Assembly: GCA_034414595.1 (NCBI GenBank)
Contig: DAOULY010000008.1
Span: forward strand, 1 to 60,970
Source of the DNA: DAOULY01 sp034414595
GTDB taxonomy: Bacteria; Chloroflexota; Dehalococcoidia; SZUA-161; JAUWZY01
DNA length: 60,970 nt
Reading direction: 5' to 3'
A program made the position numbers and the translations under genes. The notes under the pieces were generated by a model, which was not told the DNA's origin, ran no database searches, and worked only from the letters and a program-made list of their open reading frames with translations. Of the stretch, positions 18,704 to 27,469 are shown piece by piece; position 1 is the stretch's first letter, and the number at the start of each line of letters is the position of its first letter.

Positions 18704-18894
18704 AGTCTCAGCAGATTTCAGGCTGATTGACATATTCCCTGCAGAAGAGACTTCAGAGTGGGTAGACGGCATAGTTAGGTAAGGGCAGGAAATGTAAACG
18801 CTAGGCACTGTATGATCAGATAGACTGTGAGTAGGTATAATAGTATGGTGATTTTGGGGCAGAGACAGGTAAGCTTCTCTGCCCCTTTGTTTTC
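18704..18894 (+). ncRNA. Candidate small RNA unit 1 (promoter to terminator, no ORF)
   Basis: TTGACA at 18669-18674, a 17-base spacer and TATAAG at 18692-18697 would start transcription near 18704. A strong terminator hairpin ends at 18885 with a T-run to 18893. No plausible ORF lies between, and the downstream gene starts only at 18951. The terminator hairpin closely resembles those of two other loci in this window. Transcription is inferred only. Confidence 0.4.
18856..18894 (+). terminator. Rho-independent terminator
   Basis: A perfect 10-bp stem, GGGGCAGAGA (18856-18865) with TCTCTGCCCC (18876-18885), a 10-base loop and TTTGTTTT after it. The same stem sequence recurs at 29353-29390 (reverse) and 37163-37200. 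Confidence 0.85.
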
Positions 18895-18950
18895 GAGATG
18901 GGAGACGTTTAAGCCATACCTGGTCACCTAGACTGCGAGTTAGAAGAACA

Positions 18951-20033
18951 ATGACTGATTTTGATGTCCTGATAATCGGCGGTGGTCCTGCGGGATCAGC
19001 AGCGGCCAAGAAATGTGCTGAGGGCGGCTTGAAGGCACTGATTTTAGAAAGGAAAAAACTGCCTCGCGAAAAGCCCTGCACAGGGATGATAATGAAGCCC
19101 TGGGGCCAGAGCATTATCCCTCAGGAGTTTGGAGAAATTCCCAATGAGGTTCTCGTCGATCCCTGTTACCTTTCCGGCTATATCCTCTACATGCCCGGGG
19201 TGGAGCCTAGAAGGCTGGTGGTTCGCACACCTCTCACTTGGAGGATTGATCTCGATGGCTGGCTGAGTAGGAAGGCAAGGGAGAAGGGAGCTGAGCTCTG
19301 GGATGAGGCAAAGGCGATTGCGGTCACCGAGGAAGCTGGGGGCTACTCTATCGTAGTGGAGAAGGAGGGAAAGAGGAAGCTCAGCGCGAAATTCGTCATT
19401 GGTGCCGATGGGGGCAATTCTCTGGTGAGGAGGACTCTTTTCCCCAGATTGCGGCAACGCACTGTAGCCACCTACAGGGAGTGTTATCGCGGAAGGCTGG
19501 GCTTGGAAAGGGATTGGACCCACTGGTTCCATCCCCTCCACCGGCTCAGCCCTCGATTCGATATCATTCATAAAGGCGACTTTTTTCTTCTCGAAGGTTC
19601 GTCGATAAGGCAGTTCAGGGAGGAAATTAACAGGATCCTTATCCCATATGGCTTCGATCCCAGTCAAAAGCCAATATGGAAAGATGGCTGCCTCAACAGA
19701 ATGTTCTATGATGAATTACTTTCTGGCTCCTTCATTCCTGGCAGAGGCAATGTGCTCTTGGTGGGTGACGCCGCTGGCCTCGGGACTCCCTTCAGCGATG
19801 GGATAGGGGCTGCCCTGGAGAGTGGACTTTGTGCCGCCAGCTCAGTTATTAGGGCGATCGGGGAAGGGAAGGAAGCCATCGACATCTATGCAGCTGGGCT
19901 GGAGCCTCTCATCGCCTGGTTTAGAAAGCTGCACTCACTGGTCGAAGGGTTCACAGAAGAAGCGGCGAAGGGACCCCAGGCTGCCATGGATGCGCTGATG
20001 GAAGTTTGGGGATGGTCCCAGCTGTCCTCCTAA
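18951..20033 (+). CDS. FAD-dependent reductase of the geranylgeranyl-reductase family
   Basis: A 360-residue flavoprotein: DVLIIGGGPAGSAAAKKCAEGG at the N-terminus (FAD Rossmann), KPCTGMIMKPWG with the family's conserved Cys-x-Gly, FVIGADGGNSLVRR (DG motif), and GNVLLVGDAAGLGTPFSDGIG (GD motif). This order is diagnostic for the geranylgeranyl-reductase/FixC-like group. Those proteins reduce isoprenoid chains or pass electrons to quinones. The length is slightly short of typical members (about 380-400). It stands alone between the terminator at 18856-18894 and a swivel-domain remnant, so its substrate is open. Confidence 0.9.
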   Translation: MTDFDVLIIGGGPAGSAAAKKCAEGGLKALILERKKLPREKPCTGMIMKPWGQSIIPQEFGEIPNEVLVDPCYLSGYILYMPGVEPRRLVVRTPLTWRIDLDGWLSRKAREKGAELWDEAKAIAVTEEAGGYSIVVEKEGKRKLSAKFVIGADGGNSLVRRTLFPRLRQRTVATYRECYRGRLGLERDWTHWFHPLHRLSPRFDIIHKGDFFLLEGSSIRQFREEINRILIPYGFDPSQKPIWKDGCLNRMFYDELLSGSFIPGRGNVLLVGDAAGLGTPFSDGIGAALESGLCAASSVIRAIGEGKEAIDIYAAGLEPLIAWFRKLHSLVEGFTEEAAKGPQAAMDALMEVWGWSQLSS

Positions 20034-20092
20034 AGAGAAAGAAGTAACCGGACGCTAAGAGAGCTTGACAAACACAGTTCATTTATTGAAGT

Positions 20093-20263
20093 GCCTTCGG
20101 CATGGTCAAAGGAGTGGTAATAAACGTCGGCAGTGGCCTTACTCATGCTGCAATAGTGGGTCGTGAATATGGAATTCCTGTTGTAGTCGGTACGATAGAG
20201 GCAACCGCGAAAAGTAGTACAGGGCAGAAGATAAGAGTCAAAGGAAGGGTGAAACACGATTAA
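20093..20263 (+). pseudogene. PEP-utiliser swivel-domain remnant
   Basis: The frame AFGMVKGVVINVGSGLTHAA continues IVGREYGIPVVVGTIEATAK and ends in a stop at 20263. It matches the catalytic-His segment of the intact swivel-domain proteins (FGIVKGVVTDSGGGLTHAI and IVGREFGLPVVAGTMES). The His is retained, but about 500 upstream residues are gone and there is no start site of its own. It sits directly upstream of a mutase pair. Confidence 0.75.
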
Positions 20264-20294
20264 ATAGATTTGGCGATGAGTATGGGGAGGTAAT

Positions 20295-22013
20295 ATGTTT
20301 AGTGAAGAGACGCTAGAGCAAAACAAAGCTATGGAGAGAGAGTGGCAGAAAAAGTGCGCTACTTTGTACGGCGAAAAGGAGTTCAATGCGACTACTTACT
20401 CTGATATTCCGGTAAAGCCTGTATACACTCCGGCGGACATTGAGAGTATGAAATATGATGCTATAGCGCTTCCCGGAGAATTCCCTTATACCCGAGGGCT
20501 TAGTCCCTTGGGATACCAGGTCGAACCCTGGGCAATGTTGACATCCTTTGGCTATGGAGGTGCGAAAGAGTCACGTGAGAGGTGGGAGTTTCTGAGAAGC
20601 ATAGGAGCATGTGGCCGAGTAGGACGGGAAGCTGAAGAAGTAACCCCTATACGGCTGACTACTGATCTGCCAACGCAGAGAGGCTACGATCCAGATGAGC
20701 CAGAGGCCCGTGGCAGGGTTGGAAGTTGTGGGCTTTCAATCAGCACTATTAAGGATATGGAGACACTCTTCGATGGCGTACAACTTGATAACGTGTCTAT
20801 ACAGTTCATTCCATATGAGGCCTCCTTGGCGGTTTTAGCCCTATTTGTTGTTTACGCTGAAAGAAGGGGGATACCAACCGAAAGACTGTTTCTGAGAGCC
20901 AATAATTTTCTTTACCGAGGATGGCATGCCGATAACATTGGCTTTCCGCCTAAATATGCTCTTAGATTGATGGTCGAGCAGATTACCTATTGTATTCGTC
21001 ATTTACCGCGTGTACATCATACAAGTGTTAGCGGGTATCAGGTGGCAGAAGCGGGAGGGAACGCAATCCAAGAAGTAGCCCTCAGTCTAGCAACAGCTAT
21101 AGCCGTTACCGAGGAATGTATAAAAGTTGGGCTCAATGCTGATGATGTCGTGCCTGGGTATTATGGTCATGATTGGTTCGGTCTCGATCTGCTTGAGGGC
21201 GTAGCTAAAATCCGAGCTAAGAGGAGACTGTGGGCCAAAATTTTCAGTGAGAGGTTTGGCTGTAAGAAACCTGAGTCCCTTCGCTGCAAAATAGTACCCC
21301 AAATCGGTGGTTCTATGTCAGTTGCCCCGGAACCTTTAAATAACATTGTGCGTGCTGCTCTCATGACTTTGGGCTGTGCATTGGCCGGTGTGGATGGCAT
21401 CTTCACCACATCTTACGATGAACCCTTCTCCATTCCTACCGATGAGGCAGTGAGAATCGCTGTCAGGACCCAGCAGATCGTATATCACGAAACAAACATA
21501 CCAAATGTCATCGATCCCTTGGGCGGTTCCTACTATTTGGAGTGGCTAACAAACAAGATAGAAGAAGAAGTCATTCAGTATCTGCAGAGAATAGAAGAGT
21601 TGGGCGGCTATCTTAAGTGTTGGGAATCAGGCTGGATAAGGGGTGATATCATAAGGTGCGCCAATGACCGCCAGCAGAAGATAGATAATGAAGAGATTGT
21701 AATAGTAGGGCAAAACAAATATAGACTGCCAGATGAGCTACAACAAAAGGTGCCGATATTCCCGCTCCACGACCCAAGGGCTGAACAAGAGGCAATAGAT
21801 CGAGTAAAGAAGTTTAGAGCAGAGCGCAACGGCGAGAGGACTGTGGCCAGCTTAGCCAAATTGAGGGAAACAGCCAAAGCACTAGTTGAGGAATGGCCTG
21901 ATTGTTGCGGTGCTTTAATGCCTGCGATCATCGAAGCTTACAAGGCTGACGCTACACTGGGAGAAATACAACACACGCTACAAGAGGTGCTGGGTTATGT
22001 CTACACTTGGTAA
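20295..22013 (+). CDS. Non-canonical B12-dependent acyl-CoA mutase, large subunit
   Basis: A 572-residue mutase large subunit that diverges most from the others in its active site: EPWAMLTSFGYGGAKES has Ser at the Tyr89 position and lacks the preceding Arg, the Arg207 position is Ala (HADNIGFPP), and His244 is Gln249 (VSGYQVAEAGG). Retained anchors: TDLPTQRGYDPDEPEARGRV and HETNIPNVIDPLGGSYYLEW. GGGAGG precedes the ATG by five bases. Its different pocket residues suggest a different substrate from the 12034/30130 pair. The gene follows a swivel-domain remnant and faces the UPF0261 gene at 22763-23974 across a 328-base gap that holds nothing recognisable. Confidence 0.93.
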   Translation: MFSEETLEQNKAMEREWQKKCATLYGEKEFNATTYSDIPVKPVYTPADIESMKYDAIALPGEFPYTRGLSPLGYQVEPWAMLTSFGYGGAKESRERWEFLRSIGACGRVGREAEEVTPIRLTTDLPTQRGYDPDEPEARGRVGSCGLSISTIKDMETLFDGVQLDNVSIQFIPYEASLAVLALFVVYAERRGIPTERLFLRANNFLYRGWHADNIGFPPKYALRLMVEQITYCIRHLPRVHHTSVSGYQVAEAGGNAIQEVALSLATAIAVTEECIKVGLNADDVVPGYYGHDWFGLDLLEGVAKIRAKRRLWAKIFSERFGCKKPESLRCKIVPQIGGSMSVAPEPLNNIVRAALMTLGCALAGVDGIFTTSYDEPFSIPTDEAVRIAVRTQQIVYHETNIPNVIDPLGGSYYLEWLTNKIEEEVIQYLQRIEELGGYLKCWESGWIRGDIIRCANDRQQKIDNEEIVIVGQNKYRLPDELQQKVPIFPLHDPRAEQEAIDRVKKFRAERNGERTVASLAKLRETAKALVEEWPDCCGALMPAIIEAYKADATLGEIQHTLQEVLGYVYTW

Positions 22014-22434
22014 CCAAAGAGATATAGCAGCAGAGCACGCTAAAGTACTCTTAGCTAAGTCAGATATGGATTCTCATGATAAGGGTATTATATATATAGC
22101 AAAGGTGCTTCGGGACTTCGGCATGGAGGTGATCTTCATCAGATATCGGATAGCAGAGGAAGCAGTAGAAGTAGCCCTGCAAGAAGATGTAGATGTTATC
22201 GGCCTATCGTTTTACGGCTCTGGTATGATACATGATACTTCAACGGTGATGAAATTGCTGGAAAAAGAAGGCAGGGATGATATAATGGTTATCCTTGGTG
22301 GCACAATCCCAGATGAGTATGTACCCGAACTACTGAAAATGGGAGTCAGTGGCGTGTTTAGACCAGGGAGCCCAACAAAGGATGTCGTCCAATGCATAAC
22401 GTCCTGGGTACTGGGCAAGAACAAGAGCAAATGA
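21997..22434 (+). CDS. B12-binding small subunit of acyl-CoA mutase
   Basis: A 145-residue cobalamin-binding domain with the DxHxxG motif as DSHDKG, the middle motif as GLSFYGSGMIHDTS, and ILGGTIPDE for GG. The ATG overlaps the large subunit by 17 bases (shared bases ATGTCTACACTTGG), giving translational coupling. DKGIIYIAKVLRDFG replaces DRGVRY seen in the other three copies, in keeping with the divergence of its large subunit. Confidence 0.92.
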   Translation: MSTLGNQRDIAAEHAKVLLAKSDMDSHDKGIIYIAKVLRDFGMEVIFIRYRIAEEAVEVALQEDVDVIGLSFYGSGMIHDTSTVMKLLEKEGRDDIMVILGGTIPDEYVPELLKMGVSGVFRPGSPTKDVVQCITSWVLGKNKSK

Positions 22435-22762
22435 GAGGAAAGTGGCTTGACTGTTTTTCCGTATGCCAGCAGGCTATAGTACAGGGCAGAAAGGTTCAGG
22501 CAACGAAAACTTAAATTGTTGCGCCGACTCCTCGGTTCGGAACGGCCTCTCGGCCGGGGGCTAAACGTCTTGAGTTATTGTGAAGCGCGACGCGACCAAG
22601 CGAACTAAGCCAGCCGACCGCTGTGCAGCGTCTTGCCTGGCCTCCGGCATTTCCTCAAGGCGTCTATTAATTGTGGTAGCGGCTCAGCCATACGGCTTTG
22701 TGCATACGGTAGAGAATCTTTCAAATCTCTCAAGATTCGTATCGTTGTGTCACCTTATTAGG

Positions 22763-23974
22763 TTATTTCCCTAAGTTTTCTAGCAACAGGTTGGCTGCTT
22801 TGGTGGCAAACTCCTCATCATTGATGTCAGTATCCATCTCAATGAGTTTTACCCTATCGCTCAGATTCCGCTTGAGGCTCCTCAGAAAGGCATCATCCGC
22901 TTCGGCATCGTAGAGGGGCTGTCCTTCAGTGTCAATGAGAGATACACCCTTCTTAGGCATCATGAAGGTAGTTGGGCCTTTGGCTCTATTCAGCTTCTCT
23001 GCGATTATCTTGCCCAGCTGTGCGCTTTCTTCTACAGTTGTCCTCACCACGGTTGCCGTGGGATTATGCTGATAGAGTTTACGGTTTCTAAATACCGCTG
23101 GCACTGTATCAGGGGGACCAAAGGTAACCACATCTATAGCACCTGGGCAAACAACCTGCGGTATCCCTGCTTCACCAGCTGCTTCCAGTCGGTGAGGCCC
23201 AGCGCTGAAGATTCCGCCCACCAGCTCATCGGTAAGCTCAGTAGTCGTTATATCCAGGACACCTTTGATGAATCCCCCCCTTATCAAGTCCTCCATACTG
23301 CGACCGCCAACACCGGTGCAGTGGAAGACTAATACCTCATATCCTGCCGATTCCAATATCTCTTTTGCTTTGGTAACGCATGGCGTAGTTACTCCAAACA
23401 TAGTAGCGCCAATCAGAGGCTTCTCTTCATCTAGGTTTTTTGTTTGCACCTTAACCATTCCCGCTATAGCACCGGCGGCATTAGACAAGATCTTCACTGA
23501 GATCCTGTTGAGTCCAGCTACATCGACAACCGACGGCATCATGGTGATATCTTTTGCTCCCACATAGGGGCGGGTATCACCTGAAGCCACCGTTGAAACC
23601 ATTAGCTTTGGGACACCTGTTGGCAAAGTCTGCATTGCAGCCGTGCCAATGGTAGTGCCTGACGTCCCCCCCAGAGATATAATACCTTGAAACTTGCCTC
23701 CATCATATAGATCCTTGATAATGGCTGCCGCCCCTTTACTCATAGCGGCCACAGCCCGACCGCGGTCTCTCTCCTTGATGAGAACATTCAGATCTTCACC
23801 AGCAGCCTTGGCTACTTCCGAGGCAGATATGTCGGGGGAGAAAGCGGGCTCACCGAGTATGCCAGTATTGACTACCAGAGTTGAGACACCCTCGGCCTCT
23901 ATACGATCCTTCAAGAAGCCATATTCTACCCCCTTTGTGTCCAGGGTACCTAATATGGCAACAGTCTTCTGCAT
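22763..23974 (-). CDS. Tm-1-like ATP-binding protein (UPF0261 family), copy 3
   Basis: A 403-residue family member: VAILGTLDTKGVEYGFLKDR at the N-terminus, IISLGGTSGTTIGTAAMQTLPTG in the middle, and INDEEFATKAANLLLENLGK at the end. AAGGAGG precedes the ATG at 23974. It converges on the mutase pair ending at 22434. It is the only UPF0261 copy with the TSGTTIG variant of the glycine-rich loop. The 327 bases upstream (23975-24301) hold no recognisable gene or element. Confidence 0.93.
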   Translation of the reverse strand: MQKTVAILGTLDTKGVEYGFLKDRIEAEGVSTLVVNTGILGEPAFSPDISASEVAKAAGEDLNVLIKERDRGRAVAAMSKGAAAIIKDLYDGGKFQGIISLGGTSGTTIGTAAMQTLPTGVPKLMVSTVASGDTRPYVGAKDITMMPSVVDVAGLNRISVKILSNAAGAIAGMVKVQTKNLDEEKPLIGATMFGVTTPCVTKAKEILESAGYEVLVFHCTGVGGRSMEDLIRGGFIKGVLDITTTELTDELVGGIFSAGPHRLEAAGEAGIPQVVCPGAIDVVTFGPPDTVPAVFRNRKLYQHNPTATVVRTTVEESAQLGKIIAEKLNRAKGPTTFMMPKKGVSLIDTEGQPLYDAEADDAFLRSLKRNLSDRVKLIEMDTDINDEEFATKAANLLLENLGK

Positions 23975-24301
23975 CTTCCTGCCTCCTTATCGACTTCTCA
24001 CCGTCCCAACCTATTCTGCAGCTCCCTTTGCGCGACACACTCCGGAGCTCACTAACATTCCTCTGTTGTGCAATACTACTCCTCAAGTAGGGTCTTGGTC
24101 AATCATCTTCAGTATTACCAAGTGCGGTGTTCCAGGGAACCACTGTCTCCTTGAGAGTGCCACGAGTGCTGGTGAACAAAACCGAGTAAAGTTTAACCAA
24201 TCTCCAGGTACTCGTCTGGTTCGGGCCATGGGGACGTCGAGCTGGCGAAAAAAGCGGCTTATCTTAATTACGTATGCGAAAATGCAAAGGGTCACGGTCA
24301 A

Positions 24302-25951
24302 TTACCTGAAAAGTATCTTGGTGAGACGTGGTATGATTCCCAGTTGACCGATTCCGAGGAATTCGTCGACGAATCCCTTCAGTTGAGGACGCGTCCATGC
24401 ATTGACTGTTTCATGTTCGGCGCGCCGCCTAGCATTTCGAAGTTTTTTGAGCCTTTCGGGCAACTGCTGAACGACCCATTGTCGTTCTGTTTCGGTAACT
24501 CCTTTGTGTTTTAAGAACGCGCCTGCGACCGTCGTTTCGCACAGCCGTTCGTGGTGGCTAAGGTCAGGCGCCAACCTTTTCTTTGCCAGATCTGCTTTCA
24601 GGTTAAGAAAAGCCTGTCTATCATTGCGTTTCCGTCCTGGACCGGCGATCCACTGATCCAGTGGTTCCCATAGCCCGTGGAGCAATATCTCCTCGGCAGC
24701 AATCTTAAGCTCGTTCAGAAGCGCCTCGGATCTTGCATTTGCTCCGCTGAACCAGTCGCGGTCGGCGTTCACGAGGCTGGACCTTGCCCGTTCCGAAAGC
24801 GCTCCCCATGTTTCGTCGTCAAAGAAATACGCCGCCAGGCGCCGCTCTGCCGCCTGATCCTCTCGGTCCATATGCCACTGCTGTAATTCTGACTGATCTA
24901 ATTGTGACTCCGCCCACCAATTGGCTCGTTGCCAGAACAGCGTTGGCTCCCAGTATTTTCCTTCGCCGTCCCGAAGCTCCTCTATTTGCCTCTGCGTCTG
25001 CCACGAAGCATTCCAATCTATTGGCTGAAAAGAAAACGGCTGTTGCATCTTTGACTGTAGGGCATCCCAGACGCCGAGTTCCTGCTTCGGTTTCAGCCAC
25101 GGTGTCTCAGTGGAGAAATTGAGTAGACGCTGGCATGTTGACACAAACTGTCGCCTGTCCTTTATTCTTCCTCCGCTTCGTACGAATTCAAAGCAGTCCG
25201 CAACCGCCTGGGCATCGAGTGAGTCCATCCATGGTGCCGATTGCTGTAAGCGTCCGATGACTGTATATAACAATACCTCTTCATACGTGCTGGCCCACTT
25301 GCCCCGATGTGGGAGCAGTAGGATGCGAGTTTCCTGAAACTGCTCGATACTTTTGGCAACTGAGACAAGCGCTTCTTCGTACTCCCCTTCAGACTTCTGA
25401 ATGTGAAACCGCGTAGCGTTGAGAAATGAGCCTATGGCCTTGAGTGACGGCGAATAGATTGCAGGCCAAGGAGCGCTTTTGTAGTCGCCTAGGGCTTTTT
25501 CGCAGCGGGATTGCATTTCCGCCGCCAAACCGAGGGCAGCTTTGCTTTCGTTCGATAAGCCATGCCAGTTGAGCAATCTAACGAGCCTGGCCGACTCTAG
25601 GTGGGCAGACACGTAAAGTGCTGGCAGGTCTTCGGCGTGGCCCTCCAGATACGGTACTCTCTTGTCCTCACACAGCGCGTCCAGTCTGGCTATCACGCCC
25701 TGCACGATTCCCTCAGTGTCTCGCAATGCGCTTTCCATAATCCCCTCAATTTCGGGGTCAATGAACAAAGGCGACCCTCGTCTAGTGAGTTCTTCACTCA
25801 CCGCGTTAAGGTAGTTGTCGAATTCTTCCCGATTCAGACTCGAATCACAGAATGTCCAGAACAAGTCGAACGCGCTCTGAATAGGATTTTCGCCAGCTTC
25901 AAAGCGTTTTAGCGTGACTAGTAATCCTGGAAGAGAAGGAAACCAACCCAC
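24302..25951 (-). CDS. Uncharacterised 549-residue protein
   Basis: A long, mainly alpha-helical and charged protein with no recognised catalytic motif, no signal peptide and no TM segment. The start is GTG at 25951 with GGAGG five bases upstream. The C-terminal helical region contains LRNARRRAEHETVNAW, which vaguely recalls the RN-x-H signature of HEPN domains, but the spacing is longer than usual and I do not assign it. Tryptophan is frequent (for example WEPTLFWQRANWWAES). It is flanked by non-coding DNA and by a small gene of unknown function, which makes it an island among metabolic genes. I do not recognise the family. Confidence 0.75.
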   Translation of the reverse strand: MGWFPSLPGLLVTLKRFEAGENPIQSAFDLFWTFCDSSLNREEFDNYLNAVSEELTRRGSPLFIDPEIEGIMESALRDTEGIVQGVIARLDALCEDKRVPYLEGHAEDLPALYVSAHLESARLVRLLNWHGLSNESKAALGLAAEMQSRCEKALGDYKSAPWPAIYSPSLKAIGSFLNATRFHIQKSEGEYEEALVSVAKSIEQFQETRILLLPHRGKWASTYEEVLLYTVIGRLQQSAPWMDSLDAQAVADCFEFVRSGGRIKDRRQFVSTCQRLLNFSTETPWLKPKQELGVWDALQSKMQQPFSFQPIDWNASWQTQRQIEELRDGEGKYWEPTLFWQRANWWAESQLDQSELQQWHMDREDQAAERRLAAYFFDDETWGALSERARSSLVNADRDWFSGANARSEALLNELKIAAEEILLHGLWEPLDQWIAGPGRKRNDRQAFLNLKADLAKKRLAPDLSHHERLCETTVAGAFLKHKGVTETERQWVVQQLPERLKKLRNARRRAEHETVNAWTRPQLKGFVDEFLGIGQLGIIPRLTKILFR

Positions 25952-26021
25952 GATTACCTCCGACTATACGAGTGCGTTCCGTAGAGTTATAGTTTAGCGC
26001 CTGGGAAATAAATCATCAAGA

Positions 26022-26053
26022 GGCATCCGTTATGCTTAGGCATAACGGATGCC
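26022..26053. repeat. Perfect 14-bp inverted repeat with 4-base loop
   Basis: GGCATCCGTTATGC (26022-26035), loop TTAG, GCATAACGGATGCC (26040-26053). There is no T-run on either side, so it is not a classic terminator. It sits in the 505-base gap 25952-26456, which holds no gene that I can support. It could be a recoding, regulatory or REP-like element, or the end of the 549-residue gene's leader. Confidence 0.6.
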
Positions 26054-26456
26054 GACTCGCAACAAGCCACATCGTGGACACGGCTGAGATAGTCATCAAC
26101 CCCGGCAGATTGCTTCACTGACTTGCCGTCTGCACAAAAGTCAGGAATGTTTAACTCAGCATCTAAAGTTCGTAGATGCTCTAACGTTAGACAGGGCAAT
26201 TAAGATTATGCTATCCAGTGACCTTCGCCCATTTACCGAGTACCAAGCTTGCTCATGAAGAAACACAGGGCGATTGACTTCCGAAATTTTAGCGTGCTAC
26301 CATTGCGGTAGGCAAAGCCAGTATACGCAAATATGTTCCAGGTTGGGACAGCGGTTGGCCAAGCAAGTGGTTGCTAGCTTTTCCCTGAGTTCCAAGTAAA
26401 AGGGACGCCCGCTATTATAGGATGGATACCGGCCATAAATAAGAAGGTGGTAAGCT

Positions 26457-26777
26457 ATGACAGTGCCTGAGCCAGAGCGCGAGCAGCTTAAAGTTCAACT
26501 ATTCCAAGAGCGCGGGGAGACCTCCCGGTTTATCGATGCCGAAATCAACGACGATGGCAATCTCGTCGTTTCAGGACAGGATGTGGGCGAAGCTCCGCTT
26601 CACTGGTGGGGCGACTCGGACTACGAGTTTTGGGTTACCGTTGCAAGCCAGCACAAGGATAGAGTCCTTCTGGCTCTGCTGGAGCAACTCTATGGTGGTC
26701 ATTTTTCAGCCGTAGACGAATTTCGGAGCTTTCTGCAATCAAAAGGAATCCCTTTTGGATGGATGACGTGGACATGA
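26457..26777 (+). CDS. Uncharacterised 106-residue protein
   Basis: A small acidic protein with the central segment HWWGDSDYEFWVTV and a C-terminal helix followed by SKGIPFGWMTWT. Shine-Dalgarno AAGAAGGTGG lies upstream of the ATG. The composition and well-formed start make it a credible gene, and the aromatic-rich core looks like a conserved small domain. I cannot name the family; an accessory or immunity-type protein is possible but unsupported. Confidence 0.65.
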   Translation: MTVPEPEREQLKVQLFQERGETSRFIDAEINDDGNLVVSGQDVGEAPLHWWGDSDYEFWVTVASQHKDRVLLALLEQLYGGHFSAVDEFRSFLQSKGIPFGWMTWT

Positions 26778-27097
26778 GAGAAGGCACCAAAGCCCTGTCT
26801 AGTTGCAATGGAGATCGTCCGCGGCGGCGGGCACTTTGCGAAGGGGCTCAACAATTGGGCGGATTGTTAATTCACAGTGCATGCCAATCAGAACCCCCTT
26901 TTTCAGATGATAACTGGACATCGGCCCCCTCAAAAATTTGCCACACAGCGCTTGCTTCCGTTTGCCCTGCAAAATTAGAGCAGAACTTCGTTTGCTGTCT
27001 TCTATCTCTACTTGATCAAATGCTTCCCAATCATATCGGGCGCATGGAACCTGCGGCAACGAAAGGCTAACCCAGCTAGAGCTCCGTAACTATCATC

Positions 27098-27205
27098 ACC
27101 CAGAGGTTATGCACTCAACAACCTCCGGTATCGGGCTGCCCAGGGCCGAAAACTGCCTTGATGCCCAGTTTCCTTACTTCAGCCGTGTCCTCGCCATGAA
27201 TTTTG
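27098..27205 (-). pseudogene. Remnant of a B12-binding mutase small subunit
   Basis: Read leftward, the sequence gives GEDTAEVRKLGIKAVFGPGQ, then a frameshift, then EVVECITSG. The intact small subunit ending at 5282 ends EEDVAEVKQMGVEEVFGPGR and PIGEVVECITSG. Nucleotide similarity is strong across about 100 bases. Only the C-terminal 35 codons survive. The rest of the gap 26778-27469 holds nothing that I can assign. Confidence 0.75.
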
Positions 27206-27469
27206 GGTACATATAGCCTAGCACAGCTGCTGCTGAATCTCCCGGGACTACCTTTCATTCACTGATCGCTTATTTCTCAGCGTTGATGGCCTAATCCCAC
27301 CCTCCAAGTACTCTTAGCCAGGCTAATAAAAAGCTGGCAGGCACTATCACGTTACGATCACGGTACCATCACTCGTCAAAAACATAGACCCTGAGCCAAT
27401 TGCCGTCCCCATAATCGGAGCTGAAGCCAAGAGAATGCTATTTAGCCCACGACGACTTGCCCCTCGTCA

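Noticed and set aside
22455..22500. Possible further swivel-domain scrap (shares AGTACAGGGCAGAA with 20211-20230)
   Set aside because: The match is only about 14 bases and the translation does not follow the domain.
24083..24301. Leftward 72-codon ORF upstream of the 549-residue gene's stop
   Set aside because: No ribosome site, no domain and an unusual residue mix; probably chance.
25987..26199. Leftward 70-codon ORF
   Set aside because: It includes the perfect hairpin and has no ribosome site or recognisable domain.
26799..27059. Leftward ORF of 86 codons that looks faintly transposase-like (YDWEAFDQVEIEDSKRSS)
   Set aside because: No catalytic motif, no start signal and no family match I could defend.
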